Assembly (NCBI RefSeq): GCF_017873095.1
Contig: NZ_JAGGJU010000009.1
Location: 1-64,000, forward strand
DNA length: 64,000 bases
Direction: 5' to 3'
Source: Heterorhizobium halophytocola
GTDB taxonomy: Bacteria; Pseudomonadota; Alphaproteobacteria; Rhizobiales; Rhizobiaceae
Part shown: piece after piece, positions 57,644 through 64,000 of the stretch
Layout of the letters: each line of letters opens with the position of its first letter
Numbering within the stretch: the stretch's first letter is position 1
Notes under the pieces: generated by a model
Told to the model about the DNA's origin: nothing
The model's input: the letters and a program-made list of their open reading frames with translations, nothing else
Database searches by the model: none
Translations under genes and position numbers: made by a program

Positions 57644-58237
57644 CCCATCGATCTCTCCCATCTCCCGGAGCTTGGCCAGAAGCTGGATCAGCGGCAGGCC
57701 GATCACGGTGAAATAGTCGCCGGTCACCCGTTCGAACAATTGCACGCCGAGACCGTCGAGCTGGTAGCTGCCGACGCTCTTCAGCACCCCCTTGCCCGCC
57801 CGGGCAATATAGCCGTCGAGAAAGCCGTCGGAAAAATCCCGGACGCTCATCTCCGCCGGCTCGACATGGCCCCAGCATTCCACACCGTCTGCCACCAGAG
57901 ACATCGCACTGTTCAGCCTGTGGGTCTTGCCACGCAGAACGGACAGATTGGCGCGCGCCTCATCGAGCGAGGCCGCCTTGTGGAAAACGGTCATGCCCAG
58001 CGCCATGGTCTGGTCGCATCCAAGCACCAGGGCTTGCGGGTTCCGCCGGCTGACGGCCATGGCCTTGGCACGGGCAAGATGAAGTGCAAGCGTCGCCGGA
58101 TCCATGTCCGCGTCGAGATCGGATTCGATCGCCCGCTCGTCGACGCCGGCATCCTCCCAATCGAAGGCGAGGCCCGCCTGTTCCATCAGCCCGCGTCGAA
58201 ACGGGCTGGACGATGCAAGTATCAAACGCCGTGCCAC
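57641..58237 (-). CDS. maf: Maf-type nucleotide pyrophosphatase
   Basis: 198 residues. [18 protein letters not shown] at the N-terminus, [10 protein letters not shown] and the Lys/Glu region [15 protein letters not shown] are Maf signatures. Members hydrolyse non-canonical or canonical nucleoside triphosphates and affect septation when overproduced. The start is a GTG preceded by AAGGA nine bases upstream; no in-frame ATG fits the conserved N-terminus. Confidence 0.92.
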   Translation of the reverse strand: MARRLILASSSPFRRGLMEQAGLAFDWEDAGVDERAIESDLDADMDPATLALHLARAKAMAVSRRNPQALVLGCDQTMALGMTVFHKAASLDEARANLSVLRGKTHRLNSAMSLVADGVECWGHVEPAEMSVRDFSDGFLDGYIARAGKGVLKSVGSYQLDGLGVQLFERVTGDYFTVIGLPLIQLLAKLREMGEIDG

Positions 58238-58274
58238 ACTGCCATCCTTAACCTTTGTTTGCTGTCGCTCCCGC

Positions 58275-59096
58275 TTAGCGCAGCTTGGTTTTCAGGGCAA
58301 CGATGGCGGCCGCCGTCTCCTCGATCGACCGACGGCTCACGTCGATGATCGGCCAGTTGTTGCGCGCGCACAGCGAGCGGGCATATTTCAGCTCCTCGGC
58401 AATCGAGGCCCGGTCGGTATAGTCCTGCCCGCGATAGCCGCCCGCCGATCCGAGCTCGCGATTTTCCCGCACCTGGCTGATGCGATCGCTGGTGGCGATC
58501 AGTCCGACGATCAGCGGCGCCGTCGCCTTGAACAGCGCCGGCGGCATCGGCACATCCGGCACGATCGGGATATTCGCCGTCTTGATCCCGCGATTGGCAA
58601 GATAGATCGAGGTCGGCGTCTTCGAGGTCCGGCTGATGCCGATCAGCACGACATCGGCATCCTCATAGTCTTCGGACATCTGCCCGTCGTCGTGATCCAT
58701 GGTGTAGTTGAGCGCCTCGATGCGGGCGAAATATTCCGCCGTCAGCGCGTGTTGGGCCCCGACCCGCCGCCCCGAGGATGCACCGAGATATGCCTGGAAT
58801 GTCTGCATTACCGGCTCGAGCACATTGACCGCAGGCACGCCGAGTGCCCGACACCGCGTATCCAGATGGTCGGAGAGCTCGCTGTCAACAAGCGTATAAA
58901 GCACGATGCCCGGCTCGCGGTCGATCGACACCAGAACGGCGTCCAGTTGCTGGCGTGTCCGCACCAGGGGATAGACATGCTCGATCGGCGCATAGCTGCG
59001 AAACTGCACCGATGCCGCACGCCCGGCCGAGATCAGAGTCTCTCCCGTCGAGTCCGAAATCAGATGCAAATGGAAGAAGAGTTTTCTGTTCTCCAC
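58275..59096 (-). CDS. pyruvate,phosphate dikinase / PEP synthase regulatory protein (DUF299)
   Basis: 273 residues, bifunctional serine/threonine kinase and phosphorylase family that switches PPDK or PEP synthase off and on. [38 protein letters not shown] (P-loop) and [17 protein letters not shown] C-terminal segments are diagnostic. The start is taken at the GTG giving [12 protein letters not shown], the normal family length; a longer frame to 59180 would run into the DnaA boxes. It is the homologue of Rickettsia RP001, the gene that flanks the Caulobacter origin opposite hemE. Confidence 0.92.
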   Translation of the reverse strand: MENRKLFFHLHLISDSTGETLISAGRAASVQFRSYAPIEHVYPLVRTRQQLDAVLVSIDREPGIVLYTLVDSELSDHLDTRCRALGVPAVNVLEPVMQTFQAYLGASSGRRVGAQHALTAEYFARIEALNYTMDHDDGQMSEDYEDADVVLIGISRTSKTPTSIYLANRGIKTANIPIVPDVPMPPALFKATAPLIVGLIATSDRISQVRENRELGSAGGYRGQDYTDRASIAEELKYARSLCARNNWPIIDVSRRSIEETAAAIVALKTKLR

Positions 59097-59497
59097 GTTT
59101 TCCAGACCTGGCTGTTGATAATTCGGGAGAGAGATCCCTCCATCCGGGCTCGATGGCCGGGCCGTGTATAAAGGGGCCACTTATCCACAACACCCGGTCG
59201 CGCAGCATGCCGATCTCGGGCCTTGTGGATAACGCGGACAAGATTGCACTGCCCACGACCATCCACAAGCTATCCACAGGCAAGCTTTCACAGATGCCTT
59301 TCTATCGATCTGATAAACCGATGGAATTTCGTCTTTCCCCTAAATTCCCTCAAATTGGTCCGATGGGGAATTGGTCGGCTGTGGAAGGATCTGCAGCCGG
59401 GGACAGACGGTGCGACATTGATAATCATTGATATCTACAGACTCTAAGAAATAGAAACAGATTCGAATCTTCTTTGTTTTATTGAAAGCGAGCCGCC
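59097..59497. other. oriC: putative chromosomal replication origin (oriC)
   Basis: About 400 non-coding bases between the RP001/DUF299 homologue and hemE, the exact position of the Caulobacter origin. Two perfect DnaA boxes (TTATCCACA) lie at 59181-59189 (plus) and 59224-59232 (minus); near matches are CTATCCACA at 59270-59278, CCATCCACA at 59259-59267, ATATCTACA at 59431-59439 and a weak CCTTCCACA at 59380-59388 (minus). An AT-rich stretch at about 59414-59485 is a candidate unwinding element, and GANTC methylation sites cluster at 59440-59469. Genes on both flanks point away. Confidence 0.85.
59440..59469. promoter_or_regulatory. cluster of three GANTC (CcrM) sites in oriC
   Basis: GACTC at 59440-59444, GATTC at 59460-59464 and GAATC at 59465-59469; the last two form the 12-base palindrome AGATTCGAATCT (59459-59470). 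GANTC is the target of the cell-cycle DNA methyltransferase CcrM in Alphaproteobacteria. They sit in the AT-rich part of the origin, 29 bases upstream of the hemE start, and could affect origin firing, hemE transcription or both. Confidence 0.6.
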
Positions 59498-60535
59498 GTG
59501 CCCAATCCGAGACGCAAGCTGATAGACGTCCTCGAGGGAAAGACGATCTCTCCGCCTCCCATCTGGCTGATGCGCCAGGCCGGACGCTACCTGCCCGAAT
59601 ATCGCGAGACGCGCGCCAAAGCCGGAGGCTTTCTCGATCTCTGCTACACACCGGACTTCGCAGTCGAGGTGACGCTGCAACCCATTCGCCGTTACGGCTT
59701 TGATGCAGCCATCCTGTTTTCCGATATCCTGGTCATCCCTGATGCTCTGGATCGCAATGTGCGCTTCGTCGAAGGCGAAGGACCAAAGCTCGATCCGATC
59801 TCGGCCGAGCAGATCGCCGGGCTGGATGCGTCGAAGGCATCATCGCATCTCAGCCCGGTGCTGGAGACGGTCAGGCGGCTTCGCAAGGACCTGCCACCGG
59901 AAACCACGCTGCTCGGCTTCTGCGGCGCTCCCTGGACCGTTGCGACCTATATGATCGCCGGTCACGGAACGACGGATCAGGCACCGGCCCGACTTTTCGC
60001 CTATCAGCACCCCCAGGCCTTTGAACGGCTTTTGACGCTGTTGGCAGACGCATCGGTCGAATATCTGATCGGACAGATCGATGCCGGCGCCGATGCGGTG
60101 CAGATCTTCGATTCGTGGGCCGGCGTTCTGGCACCGGCCGAGTTCGAACGGTTCTGCGTCAAGCCAGTGGCGCGGATCATCGAGAAGCTGAAGGCCGCTA
60201 GGCCTGACGCCAAGGTGATCGCCTTTGCCAAGGGTGCCGGCATGTTGCTGAAGACCTACCGGCAGAAAACCGGCGCCGATGCCATCGGCCTGGACTGGAC
60301 GGTGCCGCTGGAGTTTGCGGCCGAGCTGCAGAAGGACGGTCCGATCCAGGGCAATCTCGATCCGATGCGGGTTGTCGCCGGCGGCGCAGCGCTGGATGAG
60401 GGGATCGATGCGATCCTGCAGTCTTTGGGTAACGGTCCGCTGATCTTCAATCTCGGGCACGGCATTACCCCGCAGGCCAATCCCGATCACGTGACGCGTC
60501 TGGTGGAGCGGGTCAGGGGCATCCCGCATGGCTGA
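59498..60535 (+). CDS. hemE: uroporphyrinogen decarboxylase
   Basis: 345 residues. Converts uroporphyrinogen III to coproporphyrinogen III in haem synthesis. [20 protein letters not shown] is the family signature near residue 20, then [13 protein letters not shown] and [13 protein letters not shown]. The start is a GTG; there is no in-frame ATG near the conserved N-terminus and no strong ribosome site. It overlaps hemJ by eight bases. hemE next to the origin is conserved in many Alphaproteobacteria. Confidence 0.95.
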   Translation: MPNPRRKLIDVLEGKTISPPPIWLMRQAGRYLPEYRETRAKAGGFLDLCYTPDFAVEVTLQPIRRYGFDAAILFSDILVIPDALDRNVRFVEGEGPKLDPISAEQIAGLDASKASSHLSPVLETVRRLRKDLPPETTLLGFCGAPWTVATYMIAGHGTTDQAPARLFAYQHPQAFERLLTLLADASVEYLIGQIDAGADAVQIFDSWAGVLAPAEFERFCVKPVARIIEKLKAARPDAKVIAFAKGAGMLLKTYRQKTGADAIGLDWTVPLEFAAELQKDGPIQGNLDPMRVVAGGAALDEGIDAILQSLGNGPLIFNLGHGITPQANPDHVTRLVERVRGIPHG

Positions 60536-61058
60536 GGGCAAGGCACCGGGCAGCAAGGCGGGCTTGCGGGCCGCCATCGCCCTCGCAGTCTTTCTGCTGA
60601 TCGTGGCGGGCCTTGTTTTCGCCGACGAGTCCAGCCGCTATCTCTGGGTCAAGTCGCTGCACCTGATTGCGGTGATCTCCTGGATGGCAGGCATGTTCTA
60701 CCTGCCGCGGCTGTTCCTCTATCATCTCGACAGCAAGCCGGATTCGGATCAGGCGCGGACCTTCGCGATCATGGAGCGGCGCCTCTACCGGATCATCATG
60801 AATCCGGCGATGACGGTCGCCTGGATCTGCGGCCTCTATCTGGCCTGGGAAGGCTTCGGCTTTTCCGGCGGCTGGCTGCATCTGAAGATCTTGCTGGCGC
60901 TCGGCATGACCGCGACCCATATTTATTTCGGTCGGGCTGTTGGCGCCTTTGAAAAAGGTCTCTATATAGGGACTGGGAGATTCTGGAGGATTGCCAACGA
61001 AGTGCCGACGATCTTGATGATCGTTATCGTGGTGCTCGTTGTTGTGAAACCCTTTTAG
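60528..61058 (+). CDS. hemJ: protoporphyrinogen oxidase HemJ
   Basis: 176 residues with four predicted membrane helices. [27 protein letters not shown] carries the conserved His residues; here cited in part as [20 protein letters not shown]. HemJ oxidises protoporphyrinogen IX to protoporphyrin IX in the inner membrane and replaces HemG/HemY in most Alphaproteobacteria. It overlaps hemE, so two haem steps are translationally coupled. Confidence 0.93.
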   Translation: MAEGKAPGSKAGLRAAIALAVFLLIVAGLVFADESSRYLWVKSLHLIAVISWMAGMFYLPRLFLYHLDSKPDSDQARTFAIMERRLYRIIMNPAMTVAWICGLYLAWEGFGFSGGWLHLKILLALGMTATHIYFGRAVGAFEKGLYIGTGRFWRIANEVPTILMIVIVVLVVVKPF

Positions 61059-61246
61059 TTTGTGTGGGTTGCCAGAGCGTTCCCCGGTTATCTTTTGTCT
61101 TGCGGGCATGGCGGCAAATCGCTATTTTCCCGCAACCTCATCTTCGCGACCTGCGTAGTCTACTTTCGGTTGTGTCTTTTCGGATCGAAACACTTCTGCG
61201 CACTGCCCGCAAATCCCTTCCTCGAAAATGAACGTGGTCTCTCTTC
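61059..61246. promoter_or_regulatory. rho leader region
   Basis: 188 bases between hemJ and rho without a convincing gene. The strand is pyrimidine-rich, especially 61120-61245 (repeated CTTC, TTTC, CCTTCC), which would suit Rho loading and autogenous attenuation as known for rho in other bacteria. No terminator hairpin is seen after hemJ. Confidence 0.4.
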
Positions 61247-62512
<1,266 letters not shown>

Positions 62513-62535
62513 TCCCCCGATCCGTTCGGGATTAC

Positions 62536-62571
62536 AAGGCGCCCTGCCCCATAAGGCCGGGCGCCTTTTTT
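62536..62571 (+). terminator. intrinsic terminator of rho
   Basis: Stem AAGGCGCCC (62536-62544) with GGGCGCCTT (62559-62567), loop of 14 bases, then TTTT. Starts 23 bases after the rho stop. Confidence 0.88.
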
Positions 62572-62604
62572 GTTCCGGCCGGTGCTTGACGAAGGGTTTG
62601 GCTT

Positions 62605-63918
62605 ATGCCGGCAGGCGACACGATCTATGCTTTGTCCTCCGGCGGATTGCCGTCCGGCGTGGCCGTCATCCGCGTCAGTGGGCCGGCCGCCTTCGAGGTC
62701 TGCCGCAGGCTGGCCGGCGACGTGCCGGCCCCACGCCAGGCCGCCTTGCGTTCGATTCGCGACCGAAACGGCGAATTGCTCGATCACGGGCTGGTCCTGT
62801 CCTTTGTCGGGCCGCATTCGTTTACCGGTGAGGATTGCATCGAATTGCAGATCCATGGCGGGCGCGCCGTTGTCACCGCGCTGCTGAAGACGCTTGGTGC
62901 TTTTTCTGGCTGTCGCCTCGCCGAAGCCGGCGAATTTTCCCGGCGTGCCTTCGAGAACGGCAAGCTCGACCTGGTGGAAATCGAGGGACTGGCGGACCTG
63001 CTGGCGGCCGAGACGGAGATGCAGCGCCGTCTTGCCACCGAGCAGAGCCGGGGCGCGCTGTCGGCGCTCTATATGGGATGGCGCGACCGTCTGCTGCACG
63101 CGCGCGCCATGATCGAAGCGGAATTCGATTTCTCCGAAGAGGAGGATATCCCAGACTCGGTGGCCGCCACGATCTGGACGGACATGGGCGCGCTATCGCA
63201 CGAGATTAAGCGCCATCTGCAGGGTTACGCCCGCGGTGAGATCATCCGCGACGGGTTCAAGGTTGTCATCACGGGGCCGCCGAATGCCGGCAAATCGAGC
63301 CTGATGAACGCACTGGCGGGCCGCGATGTGGCGATCGTCACGGAATATGCCGGCACGACGCGCGACGTGCTCAGCGTCGATCTCGATCTTGACGGCTTTC
63401 TGGTTAAGCTCTACGACACGGCCGGAATTCGCGAGGCGTCGGATGTCGTCGAGCAGGAGGGTGTCAGACGCGCCGCCCAACAGATAGCGGACGCGGATCT
63501 GGTGTTGCATCTGAGCGCTGTCGGCGATGCGGATATCCAGCTGCCATCCGTATCGGTTCCGGTACGGAAAATCGGCACCAAGGCGGATCTCGCCCCCGGC
63601 ATCGTGAAGGACTATGATGCCGTCATATCGACGCAGGCCGATCTCGGTCTGGGCGATATCAAGACATTGATATCGAATGAGATTAAGGACCGCGTCGGGG
63701 ACGGCGCCGTCAGTATTCCAAGTCGGTTGCGCCAGCAGGAACATCTGAGTGCCTGTGTCGAGGCTCTGGATGAGGCCTTGCGGTCGGCGACTGCGCCGCT
63801 CGAAGTCAGGGCGGAGGCTTTGCGGCGCAGCGCAGACTGGCTGGGCCGGCTGACAGGTCGAATCGATACCGAAATGCTTCTGGGCGCGATCTTCTCGGAA
63901 TTCTGCGTCGGGAAATGA
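62605..63918 (+). CDS. mnmE: tRNA modification GTPase MnmE
   Basis: 437 residues. N-terminal tetrahydrofolate-binding domain ([36 protein letters not shown]), helical domain, G domain with [16 protein letters not shown] and [11 protein letters not shown], and the C-terminal CVGK with the conserved Cys. With MnmG it makes the cmnm5U34 wobble modification. Its stop codon overlaps a parS-like site. mnmG follows 57 bases downstream. Confidence 0.96.
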   Translation: MPAGDTIYALSSGGLPSGVAVIRVSGPAAFEVCRRLAGDVPAPRQAALRSIRDRNGELLDHGLVLSFVGPHSFTGEDCIELQIHGGRAVVTALLKTLGAFSGCRLAEAGEFSRRAFENGKLDLVEIEGLADLLAAETEMQRRLATEQSRGALSALYMGWRDRLLHARAMIEAEFDFSEEEDIPDSVAATIWTDMGALSHEIKRHLQGYARGEIIRDGFKVVITGPPNAGKSSLMNALAGRDVAIVTEYAGTTRDVLSVDLDLDGFLVKLYDTAGIREASDVVEQEGVRRAAQQIADADLVLHLSAVGDADIQLPSVSVPVRKIGTKADLAPGIVKDYDAVISTQADLGLGDIKTLISNEIKDRVGDGAVSIPSRLRQQEHLSACVEALDEALRSATAPLEVRAEALRRSADWLGRLTGRIDTEMLLGAIFSEFCVGK

Positions 63919-63931
63919 CTCACGTGAAACA
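63916..63931. other. parS-like ParB site at the mnmE stop
   Basis: TGACTCACGTGAAACA matches the parS consensus at 14 of 16 positions, with a perfect right half. The first three bases are the mnmE stop codon. About 4.5 kb from the putative origin; in related genomes mnmG, rsmG, parA and parB follow just downstream. Confidence 0.6.
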
Positions 63932-63975
63932 AGGCCCGTTACGGGGGTGCCGCACGGCGCGGTGAGGATGTGAAA

Positions 63976-64000
63976 ATGGAATTTGATGTCATTGTGATTG
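63976..64000 (+). CDS. mnmG: start of tRNA uridine modification enzyme MnmG (partial)
   Basis: Only the first eight codons are in the window, MEFDVIVI, followed by a partial codon. FDVIVIGGG is the FAD-binding N-terminus of MnmG/GidA, and mnmE-mnmG order next to the origin is highly conserved, so the assignment rests mainly on context. GGTGAGGATG upstream supplies a ribosome site. Confidence 0.75.

Noticed and set aside
60485..60500. CACGTG in hemE as another ParB site
   Set aside because: Only the central hexamer matches; the flanks (GATCACGTGACG) do not fit the parS consensus.

Overview
The window is an origin-proximal piece of the main chromosome of an alphaproteobacterium in the Rhizobiales, most probably Rhizobiaceae (Rhizobium/Agrobacterium/Sinorhizobium relatives). 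The evidence is high GC with strong codon bias, the neighbours pckA-chvI-chvG-hprK-EIIA-HPr, the ActS/ActR pair, a DivL kinase carrying Tyr in place of the phospho-accepting His, the alpha-type AddB, an AccD whose zinc ribbon is degenerate, and a hemE-flanked replication origin. I cannot name the species. Almost all of the window is ordinary, densely packed core chromosome. I see no insertion sequence, prophage, integrase, CRISPR array, rRNA or tRNA.

Layout. 0.2-4.7 kb: hrpB helicase and the redox two-component pair actS-actR. 4.7-12.9 kb: mmcB, an L,D-transpeptidase lipoprotein, malate synthase G, a hydantoinase/oxoprolinase-like protein, a cytochrome P450 and a DUF1402 protein. 13-19.3 kb: the hslVU protease, then the divergent hisB-H-A-F-E-coaA operon. 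19.3-22.2 kb: alkB, arfB and pckA. 22.5-26.3 kb: chvI-chvG-hprK-EIIA-HPr, which joins an acid/envelope two-component system to a regulatory PTS. 26.5-40 kb: ahcY, then a tight run divL-tsaE/amgK-murU-addB-addA-trxA. 40-45.1 kb on the minus strand: trpF-trpB-trpA-accD-folC. 45.2-48.8 kb: a YgjP-like metallopeptidase, a DUF2852 protein, PHA depolymerase and a nitroreductase. 48.9-54.2 kb: gyrB and the overlapping set timA-mltA-smr-xre. 54.3-59.1 kb: fxsA and secB (plus), then dnaQ, coaE, aroE, maf and the DUF299 regulator (minus). 59.1-59.5 kb: the putative chromosomal origin. 59.5-64 kb: hemE-hemJ, rho, mnmE and the first codons of mnmG.

The most interesting feature is the replication/segregation architecture at the right end. 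A roughly 400-bp non-coding gap between the DUF299 gene (homologue of RP001) and hemE contains two perfect and several near-perfect DnaA boxes, an AT-rich stretch and a cluster of GANTC (CcrM) sites. Palindromic ParB-type (parS-like) sequences surround it: an inverted pair between the nitroreductase gene and gyrB, one between maf and aroE, one on the mnmE stop codon, and a weaker copy inside hisF. Genes to the right of the origin, and most of the 20 kb to its left, point away from it.

Functionally the window links chromosome replication and repair (oriC, parS, gyrB, dnaQ, addAB, mmcB, alkB), cell-cycle control (DivL), envelope recycling and remodelling (AmgK/MurU, MltA, L,D-transpeptidase), carbon flow (pckA, glcB, PTS, phaZ) and amino-acid synthesis (his, trp, ahcY, aroE). 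No wholly unknown gene system stands out. Points worth a second look are the parS/oriC layout, a strong inverted repeat upstream of ahcY, the TsaE-AmgK fusion next to murU, the degenerate AccD zinc ribbon and a leaderless MltA.
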